A DNA stretch of 64,000 nucleotides from the NCBI GenBank assembly GCA_040222995.1, contig JAVKBW010000016.1:310001-374000 (forward strand). Reading direction: 5' to 3'. A program made the translations under genes and the position numbers. Position 1 is the first letter of the stretch. Each line of letters opens with the position of its first letter. Shown piece by piece: positions 44,044 through 52,351 of the stretch. The notes under the pieces were generated by a model that saw nothing but the letters and a program-made list of their open reading frames with translations, did not search any database and was not told the origin of the DNA. Source of the DNA: JAVKBW01 sp040222995 (GTDB lineage Bacteria > Pseudomonadota > Alphaproteobacteria > UBA8366 > Aestuariispiraceae).

Positions 44044-44445
44044 TTATGTCCCCAGCGGCTGCAGCAGTTCGACCTTGTAGCCGTCCGGATCCTCGACAAA
44101 GGCGATCACCCGCGTACCGTTCTTCATCGGCCCGGCCGGGCGTGTGATGTTGGCGCCGGCGGCGGCCAGGTCTTCGCAGGCCTTGTAGACGTCCGGTACT
44201 TCCAGCGCCACATGGCCCCAGCCGTTGCCTTTGTCGTACGGGTCCTTCTGGTCCCAGTTGCAGGTCAGCTCAATCGCGGGGTGGGTTTCTTCCGGTCCGT
44301 ACCCGACAAAGGTATTGGTGAAACGGCCTTCCGGGTATTCAGCGCTTCGAAGCACCCTCATCCCGAGAATGCGACAGTAGAAATCAATCGATTTGTCGAG
44401 GTCGGTTACCCGCATCATTGTGTGGGCAAGGCGATAATCAGTCAT
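44044..44445 (-). CDS. gloA: Glyoxalase I (lactoylglutathione lyase)
   Basis: 133 residues. The four metal ligands expected for GloA are present as His8, Glu59, His78 and Glu126, matching the E. coli enzyme's His5, Glu56, His74 and Glu122 in order and spacing. It isomerises the methylglyoxal-glutathione hemithioacetal. It is followed upstream by a glutathione-transferase-like gene on the same strand (32-bp gap), so the pair may handle a reactive aldehyde from amine breakdown. Confidence 0.86.
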   Translation of the reverse strand: MTDYRLAHTMMRVTDLDKSIDFYCRILGMRVLRSAEYPEGRFTNTFVGYGPEETHPAIELTCNWDQKDPYDKGNGWGHVALEVPDVYKACEDLAAAGANITRPAGPMKNGTRVIAFVEDPDGYKVELLQPLGT

Positions 44446-44477
44446 GCAATCCTCCAGCTTTATTCTTTGTGTCCGGT

Positions 44478-45143
44478 CTAGTCTGCCGCCGCGTCCGGCG
44501 ACGGACCCTTGATCGGCGCATTCCGTTTGCTCATGTGCAGTTCATATATCCTGGCGACCGCCGGGCGGGTCAGCATCCGGTCGACATGCCTTTTGATGAC
44601 CGGGTAGTCGTCCATGTCGCCGGGATAGATTTCCGGCCATACCGCCTGCAGCGCCAGAAGAAAATCCAGGATCGTGATCCGCTCGCCAAAGAAGAACGGC
44701 CCGTCGCCGATTGCATCGGAAAGGGTCGTCAGAATCTTCGCAAGACGCAGCCGCGATGCGGCCTTGTATCTTTCCTGCGTTTTGTCATCGGCAAAGTATA
44801 CTTCCGGGTGAAACTGCACCATGACATCCGGCTGCAAGGTCGTTCCCAGGTAGTAGAACCATTGCAGGAACCGACCGCGTTCGGCGTCGCCGACAGGGAT
44901 CTGATACCCGCCGTCGCCGTGCCGTTCGGCGAGATACAAGGCGATGGCGCCGGTTTCGAAAACCGGTCCGTCCGGCGTCACCAGGGCCGGTACCCGCGCA
45001 TGTGGCGAGACCTTTTGAAATTCCGGATCCGGATTGTCGGTGAATATGCCAACCCACCGGCATTCATAGGCCAGTTTCAATTCCTCCATCAGGCAATGAA
45101 CAGTCATCGCGTAGGAATTCGGATAGGTGTAAAGGGTATACAT
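44478..45143 (-). CDS. Glutathione S-transferase family protein
   Basis: 221 residues from the ATG at 45143, preceded by an ideal AAGGAGG; the longer frame from 45200 is unlikely. The N-terminal thioredoxin-like domain (MYTLYTYPNSYAMTVHCLME) includes the cis-Pro in HARVPALVTPDG and the GSH gamma-glutamyl site in VFETGAIALYL. A helical domain follows. An exact TGTGATCACA lies 63 bp upstream of the start (45206-45215), so it belongs to the GntR-type regulon. Confidence 0.84.
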   Translation of the reverse strand: MYTLYTYPNSYAMTVHCLMEELKLAYECRWVGIFTDNPDPEFQKVSPHARVPALVTPDGPVFETGAIALYLAERHGDGGYQIPVGDAERGRFLQWFYYLGTTLQPDVMVQFHPEVYFADDKTQERYKAASRLRLAKILTTLSDAIGDGPFFFGERITILDFLLALQAVWPEIYPGDMDDYPVIKRHVDRMLTRPAVARIYELHMSKRNAPIKGPSPDAAAD

Positions 45144-45205
45144 TCTGCCTCCTTGTATGCCGTACCGGACTATAGTCAGAGACGGGATGAATCGTGTCAA
45201 TAAAC

Positions 45206-45215
45206 TGTGATCACA
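45206..45215. promoter_or_regulatory. GntR-type operator upstream of the GST gene
   Basis: Exact TGTGATCACA with the AAAC left flank shared with several other copies. It lies between the leftward GST gene and the rightward GntR gene. Confidence 0.8.
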
Positions 45216-45320
45216 AAATTCTGTTGTGTTTTCAATAACACTAACATGTTGATCTGCATCGCGAAATGGAAGTAATAATGACGATGCTTATGTTTTCCGT
45301 TATGGTCCTTAAAAGAAGAA

Positions 45321-45330
45321 TGTGATCACA
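45321..45330. promoter_or_regulatory. Operator immediately upstream of the GntR gene (autoregulation)
   Basis: Exact TGTGATCACA with symmetric flanks (GAATGTGATCACAATTC). It is 23 bp before the first ATG and 65 bp before the better-placed ATG of the GntR-family gene. This placement is what ties the palindrome family to this regulator. Confidence 0.82.
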
Positions 45331-45395
45331 ATTCACATGCGCGGCGTGAATCGATGGTAACGACGAATACCGTTGCGAGAAAATCGGGGGAAAAG

Positions 45396-46079
45396 ATGGC
45401 GAGAGCCATACCGGCGATAGAGCGAAAGCCGCCGACACTGCAAAAGGAAGAACCGCTTAACGAGCAGGTCTACCAGCGGCTCAAATGGGCATTGACCGTT
45501 GGCGATTATGCGCCGGGCGACACGCTTTCCATTCGAAAAATCGCGGCTGAACTGAATATCAGCATGATGCCGGTGCGCGAGGCATTGAAACGGCTGGTTT
45601 CGGAACGGGCGCTGGTCTCGTCGGCAAACCGGTCCTTCCGGGTCGACCGTCTTGCACCGAAACGGATTTCCGATCTGTTTTTTGTCCGGTCCAGTCTGGA
45701 AAGCACGGCGACGAAACTGGCCGCGCCGCTTCTGACGACGGCGCAGATCGACAGACTGGAAGAACTCGCCGATCAGATGGACGAGGATGTCGACAAGGGC
45801 GATATGCGATCATACATCTGCCGCAATTACAGCTTTCATTTCACCATCTACACGGCGTCGATGAATGCGGAGCTGGTGGCGATCATCGAAAGCCTGTGGA
45901 TGCAGACCGGCCCCTATCTTCGCTCCGGCGTCAGCCGCACCGGTATGAGCCGTGACTGGCGGCAGAAGCACCGTCAGATTGCCGACGCCATCCGGGCGCG
46001 CGACACCGGTCTCGCCCGCGAACTGATCGAGCTCGATATCAACTGGGGTACGAAAGTTTTCGGGTCCGAGGTTATCTAG
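45396..46079 (+). CDS. GntR-family (FadR/FCD-type) transcriptional regulator
   Basis: About 227 residues from the ATG at 45396, which has GGGGGA 6 bases upstream; an ATG at 45354 is in frame but poorly supported. The winged helix is NEQVYQRLKWALTVGDYAPGDTLSIRKIAAELNISMMPVREALKRL, with the GntR hallmark PVREAL. An all-helical FCD effector domain follows, with metal/ligand residues in NYSFHFTIY and QKHRQIADAI. It is the only GntR gene in the window and has the TGTGATCACA palindrome in its own promoter, so I propose it as the repressor of the 30-54 kb regulon. It is convergent with soxA (8-bp gap). Confidence 0.85.
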   Translation: MARAIPAIERKPPTLQKEEPLNEQVYQRLKWALTVGDYAPGDTLSIRKIAAELNISMMPVREALKRLVSERALVSSANRSFRVDRLAPKRISDLFFVRSSLESTATKLAAPLLTTAQIDRLEELADQMDEDVDKGDMRSYICRNYSFHFTIYTASMNAELVAIIESLWMQTGPYLRSGVSRTGMSRDWRQKHRQIADAIRARDTGLARELIELDINWGTKVFGSEVI

Positions 46080-46087
46080 GCCAAGGC

Positions 46088-49048
46088 CTAGCTTTTCACT
46101 TTCGTGCCGTCCGGATCGTAGAAATGCGGCGAGGTGATTTCGACCTGCACGCTGGCATTCGCGACGGGCGATACGGCCCACACTGTTTCACCCAGACGGT
46201 CATGCCCGTCAACGACCAGCGCCAGGGCGATGGATTCCCCGAGGGTCGGGCTTTTGATGCAGGCGGTGCTGTGTCCCTGGGTTTCCTGCGGCGTTCCGGT
46301 CCATTTGGTTGCGGCGATCTGTGCGCCGTAAGGAATGTCGGATTTTCCGTCCTTCGCCTTCAGGCCGACCAGTTGCCGACGGCCGGGGCTGTTGAAGGCC
46401 GGTCTCTGCAGCAGCGCCTTGCCGATGAAATCCTTTTTCGTCGACACCATCCGTCCCAGACCGACATCCGATGCTGTTGTCCGGCCGTCGATTTCCGTGC
46501 CGACGGAAACATGGCCTTTTTCGATCCGCATGATATCCAGCGCTTCCAGTCCATAGGGCATTAACCCGAAGGCTTCGCCTTCCTGTTCCAGACGGTCCCA
46601 GAGCGTTGATGCGTGATCGGCCAGGATGTTGATTTCAAAACCGAGTTCGCCGCTGAAGCTGACCCGGAAAATCCGAACCGGCATGCCGTCGATTGTACCT
46701 TCCATCATCGACGAGGGCGGGAATGCATCGGCGCTGCAATCGATATCGTCGGTCAGGGACTGGACAAGGTCGCGGGCTTTCGGGCCTGCCACGGCGATGC
46801 TCGCCCAGACATCCGTTACCGACGTCAGGGAAACCTTCAGGTCCGGCCAGTGCGCCTGACGCAGGTTGTCCATGTGCATCCAGGCGCTGCCGGCCCGGGC
46901 CGTCGTGGTGGTGACCAGAAAGTGGTTGTCGCCCAGCTTTGTCACGGTGCCGTCGTCGAACAGAATGCCGTCCTCCCGCAGCATCAGGCTGTAGCGTATC
47001 CGTCCGGTTTTCAGCGTCGCCAGATTGTTGCAGTAAACCCGTTCCAGGAAGGCAAGAGTATCCGGGCCCTGAACGTCGATCTTGCCGAGCGACGACATGT
47101 CGACCATGCCGACATTCTGCCGGGTGTTCGTCACCTCGCGCTCGATGGCAGCGGCCATGCTTTCACCGGGCTTCGGATAGTACCGGGGATACAGCCAGTC
47201 GCCGGATTCGAGGAACACGACGCCGGCTTTCGTGCAGGTTGCATGGAACGGGGTGCGGCGGGTCGGCGCGACCAGCTTGCCCCGGTTGTCGCCGGCAATT
47301 GCACCCATGCTGACCGGCGAAAAGGGCGGCCGGAATGTCGTGTGGCCGATATCCGACGGCGAAACGCCGGTGATCGCCGCGACTGTTTTGATGGCGTTGA
47401 CGTTGCTTGTCTTGCCCTGGTCGGTGCCCATGCCGGTCGTTGTGTATCGTTTAACGTGCTCAATGGAGATGAAGCCTTCGCCCAGCGCCAGCGACAGGTC
47501 AGCGCAGGTGACATCGTTCTGCAGATCGACAAAGGCTTTCTGTTTCGACCGAAGAACCGCTTCGACCGGGATGATGGCGGAGCCATCCGGATCGACGGAT
47601 TCTTCGCAGGCAACGGAATATGTATGTGCTTCGGTTTCAGCAAAGCCGAGGCCGGCCGCAGCGGCGTTGCCGGCCTGCCAGCCCTCTTGCAGGCATTCAT
47701 GCAAACCGAACGTGCCGGCCGCCGCGCCGACAACCGCCATCGGTGAAGCGGGATCGACCGGCAGATGCGCACCGATGGTTTCGTCGAACCGCAGCTTTCC
47801 CTGTCGTTGTGAATACAGTTGCAGACCTGGTGTCCAGCCACCGGCGACACAGATTATGTCGAAGTCATAATGGTGTTTGCCGGTTGAGGTTTCGACATCG
47901 ATTCCGCTGAGCCGCTTTCGGCCCTGCGTGCCGGTGACGGTAGCTGCGATGTGAACAGGGACGGATCCGGCTTTCGCCGTGACCGTTTCGTCGCAGCGGT
48001 CCCTGATGTCGATCACGCAGGCAACGCCGATACCGGCATTTTTCAGGTCGGCAATGGCGTCGTATCCTGAATCGTTGTTCGTGACGATCGCCGCCCTCTT
48101 GCCGGGACGAACGCCGAATTCATGCAGGTAGCGGCGTACCGCCGACGCCATCATCACTCCGGGCCGGTCATTACCGGGAAAAACGATGGGCCGTTCTATT
48201 GCGCCGCCCGCCAGCACGATCCGTTTCGGCCGGACTTTCCACAATCGCCGGTCTTTCCAGCCAAGGCGCTGTTCCAGCAGAACATGATTGCCGTCGCCAA
48301 CGGCAAAGGCTGTCGTATCCTGAAGCCGCGTCAGGTTCTTCTGCTTATCCAGGCGATCGGCGATTCCGGTTGCCCAGTCGGCGGCGGCAATGCCGTCGAT
48401 GGAAGCGTTAAGCCAGGCAAGGGTCCCACCCGGTTTCGCCCGGTCGTCGCACAGCATTACCCGCGCGCCCGATTGCGCCGCAGCGGTTGCCGCCGCCAGA
48501 CCGGCGGGACCGCCGCCGATCACCAGGATGTCGCAATGCGCGTTGCGGTGATCGTAGCCGGCATCGTCATGGCCTTCCGGCGGCGACCCGAGACCGGCGG
48601 CGTGCCGAATGAAATATTCGTAGGTTTTCCAGGCCTTGGCCGGCCACATGAAGGTCTTGTAGTAGAAACCGGCGCCGATAACGCGCGATATCAACCCGGT
48701 GGCCGCACCGATATCATGCTCCACACTGGGCCAGCAGTTCTGTGACCGGGCAGTCATGCCGTTTGTCAGATAAACCTCGGTGGCGCGCAGGTTCGGTCTG
48801 GCCTCGATGCTTTTTCCGACCGTGACCAGGGCGTTCGGTTCTTCCGTGCCAGCGGAGAAAACGCCGCGTGGCCGATGGTATTTGAAGCTGCGGCCTATCA
48901 GATCGACTCCGTTCGCCAGCAGGGCGGCGGCAAGCGTATCGCCCGCAAAGCCGGTATAGGACTTCCCGTTGAAGGTGAACCGCAAGGGCTTGTCGCGGTC
49001 GACTGATCCGGCGTCCGGCAGGCGGTTCGGTTGACGGTTACCGACCAT
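46088..49048 (-). CDS. soxA: Sarcosine oxidase alpha subunit (SoxA)
   Basis: 986 residues from the ATG at 49048 behind GGAGG; an ATG at 49096 lies inside soxD. Domains in order: an N-terminal ferredoxin-like segment (LRFTFNGKSYTGFAGDTLAAAL), an FAD/NAD-binding module with CDILVIGGGPAGLAAATAAA, a zone around IVLAGGAIERPIVFPGNDRPG, and a C-terminal GcvT/folate-binding part (from about residue 590). With SoxB and SoxD it oxidises sarcosine to glycine, giving 5,10-methylene-THF and peroxide. It overlaps soxD by 11 bp. No soxG follows. Confidence 0.93.
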   Translation of the reverse strand: MVGNRQPNRLPDAGSVDRDKPLRFTFNGKSYTGFAGDTLAAALLANGVDLIGRSFKYHRPRGVFSAGTEEPNALVTVGKSIEARPNLRATEVYLTNGMTARSQNCWPSVEHDIGAATGLISRVIGAGFYYKTFMWPAKAWKTYEYFIRHAAGLGSPPEGHDDAGYDHRNAHCDILVIGGGPAGLAAATAAAQSGARVMLCDDRAKPGGTLAWLNASIDGIAAADWATGIADRLDKQKNLTRLQDTTAFAVGDGNHVLLEQRLGWKDRRLWKVRPKRIVLAGGAIERPIVFPGNDRPGVMMASAVRRYLHEFGVRPGKRAAIVTNNDSGYDAIADLKNAGIGVACVIDIRDRCDETVTAKAGSVPVHIAATVTGTQGRKRLSGIDVETSTGKHHYDFDIICVAGGWTPGLQLYSQRQGKLRFDETIGAHLPVDPASPMAVVGAAAGTFGLHECLQEGWQAGNAAAAGLGFAETEAHTYSVACEESVDPDGSAIIPVEAVLRSKQKAFVDLQNDVTCADLSLALGEGFISIEHVKRYTTTGMGTDQGKTSNVNAIKTVAAITGVSPSDIGHTTFRPPFSPVSMGAIAGDNRGKLVAPTRRTPFHATCTKAGVVFLESGDWLYPRYYPKPGESMAAAIEREVTNTRQNVGMVDMSSLGKIDVQGPDTLAFLERVYCNNLATLKTGRIRYSLMLREDGILFDDGTVTKLGDNHFLVTTTTARAGSAWMHMDNLRQAHWPDLKVSLTSVTDVWASIAVAGPKARDLVQSLTDDIDCSADAFPPSSMMEGTIDGMPVRIFRVSFSGELGFEINILADHASTLWDRLEQEGEAFGLMPYGLEALDIMRIEKGHVSVGTEIDGRTTASDVGLGRMVSTKKDFIGKALLQRPAFNSPGRRQLVGLKAKDGKSDIPYGAQIAATKWTGTPQETQGHSTACIKSPTLGESIALALVVDGHDRLGETVWAVSPVANASVQVEITSPHFYDPDGTKVKS

Positions 49049-49322
49049 TACCGGCCTCCGTTCGTTCGCCTGCATCAACACCTGCGGTGATTTCATGCGT
49101 TACGGTATCGCGCTCGACCCGCAGCCAGCGTTCGCAGCCGAACTGGTGGTACCAGAATTCACGATGCACGCCTTTGCGGTTGGCGCGTTTGTGGACATAG
49201 GCATGCCAGTCAGCCTGCGATGCGGTGCCGTCCAGAGGCGGCATGGGCCTTTGGGCGTCTCCGCCGTAGCTGAACTCGCTTTCGTCGCGCGGACCGCACC
49301 AGGGGCAGGGAATCAACAACAT
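49038..49322 (-). CDS. soxD: Sarcosine oxidase delta subunit (SoxD)
   Basis: 94 residues. The zinc-binding N-terminus is MLLIPCPWCGPRDESEFSYG, followed by the family-typical GVHREFWYHQFGCERWLRVERDT. Size and residues match the small Zn subunit of heterotetrameric sarcosine oxidase. It lies between soxB (17-bp gap) and soxA (11-bp overlap), the usual B-D-A order. Confidence 0.92.
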   Translation of the reverse strand: MLLIPCPWCGPRDESEFSYGGDAQRPMPPLDGTASQADWHAYVHKRANRKGVHREFWYHQFGCERWLRVERDTVTHEITAGVDAGERTEAGNGR

Positions 49323-49339
49323 CGGCGTATACCTGTCGA

Positions 49340-50620
49340 TCAGTGGGCGTGGGGATGAGGGCCGGCGCCCGCATCGTCGAGAAGGGCGCCCGTTTCAAAC
49401 CGTTCCAGCGTAAACGGTGCCAGAAGGTGATGCGGCTTGTCGTTGGCGATCGTGTCCGCCAGGGTCCAGCCGGCGGCGGGCGTGGCCTTGAACCCGGAAT
49501 AGCTCCAGCCGACATCGAGATACAGATTGTCGAGATGCGTTTTGCCCATGATCGCGTTTCCGTCGATGGGCGTGTCGACAATACCGCCCCATTGCCGCAT
49601 CAGACGAAGTTTCGACAGGAACGGGAACATGGCGATGCAGCGGGCGGTTGCTTCCTCGATTCGTGAAAAGCTGCCCCGGCTGGCATAGGAGTTATAGGCT
49701 TCTGTGGTGCCGCCGATGACAATCTCGCCCTTGTCTGTCTGACTTAGATAGCAGAACGGAAACACGTTGAAGGATACGACGGTGTCGAGAATCGGTTTCA
49801 GCGGTTCCGTGACGAAAGCCTGGATCGCGATCGATTCCAGCGGAAGCTCCACACCGGCCAGTCGCGCGACCTCGCTGGAATGGCCTGCCGTGGCGATGGC
49901 GACCGACCCCGCAGAAAATTCGCCATTTGGTGTGATCACAGTTGTGATCTTGTCGCCTTCGCGGTGAAACCCGGTGACCTCGGTCTGTTCCAGTATATCG
50001 ACGCCCAACGCGCTGGCGGCGCGAGCGTAGCCCCAGGCGACGGCATCGTGACGTACGGTGCCGCCGCGTTCCTGAACCAGCGCCCCGGCGATCGGATACC
50101 GCATGTCGTTTTCGAGATTGATCTGCGGTACCCGCTTCTGCAGTTCATCGCGGTTCAGAACGTTCGCATCGACACCGCGCAGCCGCATGGCGTTGGCACG
50201 GGCGGTATACATTTCCAGATCGCCGTCGCTATGCGCCAGATCGACATAGCCGCGCTGCGATACCATCAGGTTATAGTTGAGCTCCTGACTCAGGTTTTCC
50301 CATAGTTTCAGGGAGAATTCCTTGAAACGCCCGCTGGCTTCGAGAAAATAATCCGACCGGACAATCGTCGTATTGCGTCCCGTATTGCCACCGCCGATCC
50401 AGCTTTTTTCGATGACCAGTACATTCGTGATGTGGTGATTCCTGGCCAGATAATAGGCAGTGGCGAGGCCGTGTCCGCCGCCGCCGACGATGATCACATC
50501 GTATGATTTTCGAGACGCCCCTTTTCGCCAGGCAGGCGGCCATGTAGATGTATGCGTTGCCGCCCTGGCCAGCAGGGCTGCCAGTGAATAGCGTCTGCCG
50601 CTCAAAAAATCCTGTTTCAT
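49340..50620 (-). CDS. soxB: Sarcosine oxidase beta subunit (SoxB)
   Basis: 426 residues from the ATG at 50620, giving the typical SoxB N-terminus (SLAALLARAATHTSTWPPAW). The FAD motif is YDVIIVGGGGHGLATAYYLA, followed by SWIGGGNTGRNTTIVRS. His191 in GGTVRHDAVAWGYAR lies where the family binds FMN covalently. It is the first gene of the leftward soxBDA operon, with an exact TGTGATCACA 78 bp upstream. A second exact copy lies inside this gene (49931-49940). Confidence 0.93.
   Translation of the reverse strand: MKQDFLSGRRYSLAALLARAATHTSTWPPAWRKGASRKSYDVIIVGGGGHGLATAYYLARNHHITNVLVIEKSWIGGGNTGRNTTIVRSDYFLEASGRFKEFSLKLWENLSQELNYNLMVSQRGYVDLAHSDGDLEMYTARANAMRLRGVDANVLNRDELQKRVPQINLENDMRYPIAGALVQERGGTVRHDAVAWGYARAASALGVDILEQTEVTGFHREGDKITTVITPNGEFSAGSVAIATAGHSSEVARLAGVELPLESIAIQAFVTEPLKPILDTVVSFNVFPFCYLSQTDKGEIVIGGTTEAYNSYASRGSFSRIEEATARCIAMFPFLSKLRLMRQWGGIVDTPIDGNAIMGKTHLDNLYLDVGWSYSGFKATPAAGWTLADTIANDKPHHLLAPFTLERFETGALLDDAGAGPHPHAH
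49931..49940. promoter_or_regulatory. Intragenic copy of the GntR-type operator, within soxB
   Basis: Exact TGTGATCACA, encoding part of the peptide TTVITPN in soxB on the - strand. A further half-site (GTTGTGATC) is adjacent. It may be a coincidence, a roadblock site, or an auxiliary operator for looping with 50698. Confidence 0.4.
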
Positions 50621-50697
50621 GCTTGGACAACTCACCGACTGGCAGCATTGTAATCGTGGAAAATGATATTCAAGTGCGAGAACCCGCTTGTCAAATC

Positions 50698-50707
50698 TGT
50701 GATCACA
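50698..50707. promoter_or_regulatory. GntR-type operator between soxB and M29-type gene 2
   Basis: Exact TGTGATCACA in the divergent region. A TTGTCA (50688-50693) and TAAAAG (50709-50714) bracket it and could be a weak rightward promoter, placing the operator between -35 and -10. Confidence 0.8.
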
Positions 50708-50768
50708 GTAAAAGCTCGCAAAGTTCGCACGGCCAAATATTGCTTTTAATAAGGGTGCTACGCAACCG

Positions 50769-51887
50769 ATGATGCGCAACGGAAACAAAGTATCGCTGGA
50801 CGGATTCGACACGGATGCCGGCGCACGGAATTTGCTCGAAACCTGTATCGGCGTGAAGCCGGGTGAAACGGTTCTGCTGATCGGCGAAAACGGGCCGAAG
50901 GCTTTCTTCGATCCTGATATTTGCGGGTTGATCGCAAAAACCGTTACAGCGATGGGCGCCGGGGCCGAAATTGTGATGGCGCCGGAGATCGATGGCCCTG
51001 ATGACTTTCCTGCCGAGCTGTCGGACCTGATTTCGAAAAAGGATCATACGATCTTCTGTTCGCGGATCGGCGATCAGGTGCGGTTTTCGGATCTGAACGG
51101 GGCCGGCAGTAAAACCATGTGTTATGTGCGAAGCGCCGATTATCTCGGCGATGCGTATGCGCGTGTGCCCTATAGCGTTTTCGTAGAAATCCTGCCGTTG
51201 CTGATGGATGAGATCACCGCCGTCGACACCATCTCACTGCGCTGCCCGAAAGGCACTGATCTTACCATCGACATGCGGGGCGTTCGGTCAGGCCTTACGG
51301 AGGGTAAGGGGCCGGCGACGGATTTCACGGTAAAGCTGTTTCCGATCCTGATCTATCCGCCGGTGACCTGCGCCGGGATGACCGGAAAAATCGCGCTGGG
51401 CGATTTCCTGATGTCGACATCGACCACGTTGTACGACGACAGCCTGATGACCCTGAAGTCGCCGCTGATCGCCCGTGTCGAGACAGGCCGTATAGTCGGG
51501 ATCGACGGCGACGCCGAAGAAGTAAACAGGGTGGAAAGTCATCTTCTGAAACTTGCCGACGACGATACCGAAGCGGCTTTCAAACTGAATTCCTGGCATA
51601 CCGGCATTTACCCGCCGACTTTCTATCGTGGCGATCCGGGCGAGAACATCGAAAGCTGGGCGGATATCGTCTTCGGCAATCCACGATATACGCATATCCA
51701 TATGTGTGGCGCGGATCCGGGGCATGTCGCTTTGTCTCTTTTCGATACGGATATCGAATTCGATGGCGTGCCCTTCTGGAAGGGAGGTGAATTCACCTTT
51801 CTTCAGCAGCCGAAATGTCAGGCTATCCTGGAGAAATACAATTGTCCTGCAAAGGCGTTCGAAACCTGCCGCGAGATCGGTATCTGA
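50769..51887 (+). CDS. M29-type metalloenzyme, copy 2
   Basis: 372 residues, paralogous over its full length to the product of 41806-42909 (ARNLLETCIGVKPGETVLLI; NSWHTGIYPPTFY; YTHIHMCGADPG). In the C-terminal block, the positions corresponding to His318 and His322 of copy 1 read Ser and Thr (HVALSLFDTDIEFDG), so the metal site or chemistry probably differs. It is divergent from soxB and under the 50698 operator. Assignment beyond the M29-like/NicX superfamily is not justified. Confidence 0.66.
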   Translation: MMRNGNKVSLDGFDTDAGARNLLETCIGVKPGETVLLIGENGPKAFFDPDICGLIAKTVTAMGAGAEIVMAPEIDGPDDFPAELSDLISKKDHTIFCSRIGDQVRFSDLNGAGSKTMCYVRSADYLGDAYARVPYSVFVEILPLLMDEITAVDTISLRCPKGTDLTIDMRGVRSGLTEGKGPATDFTVKLFPILIYPPVTCAGMTGKIALGDFLMSTSTTLYDDSLMTLKSPLIARVETGRIVGIDGDAEEVNRVESHLLKLADDDTEAAFKLNSWHTGIYPPTFYRGDPGENIESWADIVFGNPRYTHIHMCGADPGHVALSLFDTDIEFDGVPFWKGGEFTFLQQPKCQAILEKYNCPAKAFETCREIGI

Positions 51888-51894
51888 CCGGTGG

Positions 51895-52311
51895 TCAATC
51901 TGCCTCGATCGACATATCGACAGTCGGCTCGATCTCAACCAGAAATTCTTCACGCGCCAGGCATGGCACGCCGATCCAGGTCGCGCACGGCAGGTTGGAC
52001 CCGAAGACTTCCGTTAACCCCCGCGTCACGGCCTTGCTGTCATGGATGACGTTCTGGCGGATATAGATCCGCAGCGCGACAACGTTATGCAGACCGGCAT
52101 CCGCATGGCCAAGCGCGATTTCGATATTGCGCAGGCTCTGCACGACCTGACGATACAGGTCGCCTTCACCCACGATTTCCCGGCTCGCATTCCATGCAAC
52201 CTGACCGGATAGGTGAATCGACGGTCTGTCTCCGCCGACAACCACCATCTGGCTGAAGCCGACCGGTTCGCTGTCGAACAGTTCGGGCGGATTGATGCGG
52301 GTGACCGGCAT
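51895..52311 (-). CDS. RidA (YjgF/YER057c/UK114) family protein lacking the catalytic Arg
   Basis: 138 residues with the RidA fold (SIHLSGQVAW; ALGHADAGLHNVVALRIYI; LPCATWIGVPCLAREEFLVEIEPTV). In true RidA imine deaminases the motif near the C-terminus reads P-x-R; here it is P108-C109-A110, so the substrate-binding Arg is missing. It may thus belong to an Rid subgroup of other function. Its ribosome site lies in a strong hairpin just after the upstream aminotransferase's stop codon. Confidence 0.83.
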   Translation of the reverse strand: MPVTRINPPELFDSEPVGFSQMVVVGGDRPSIHLSGQVAWNASREIVGEGDLYRQVVQSLRNIEIALGHADAGLHNVVALRIYIRQNVIHDSKAVTRGLTEVFGSNLPCATWIGVPCLAREEFLVEIEPTVDMSIEAD

Positions 52312-52313
52312 TG

Positions 52314-52347
52314 TCGTCTCCTGGTGAATAATCGTTCCAGGAGACGA
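52314..52347 (-). promoter_or_regulatory. Hairpin sequestering the RidA-family gene's Shine-Dalgarno
   Basis: On the - strand TCGTCTCCTGG (52347-52337) pairs perfectly over 11 bp with CCAGGAGACGA (52324-52314) around a 12-base loop. The 3' arm contains the AGGAG of the RidA-family gene (ATG at 52311), 6 bases from the start codon. The 5' arm begins 4 bases after the upstream aminotransferase's TAG, so ribosomes ending there would open it. No U-run follows, so it is not a standard terminator. Confidence 0.65.
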
Positions 52348-52351
52348 TACT

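Noticed and set aside
45278..45325. 15-codon Met-rich upstream frame before the GntR gene
   Set aside because: It ends inside the operator, so it would lie upstream of or at the promoter and may not be transcribed; no convincing support.
46613..47746. 377-residue frame opposite soxA
   Set aside because: Antisense shadow; soxA is complete and in a coherent operon.
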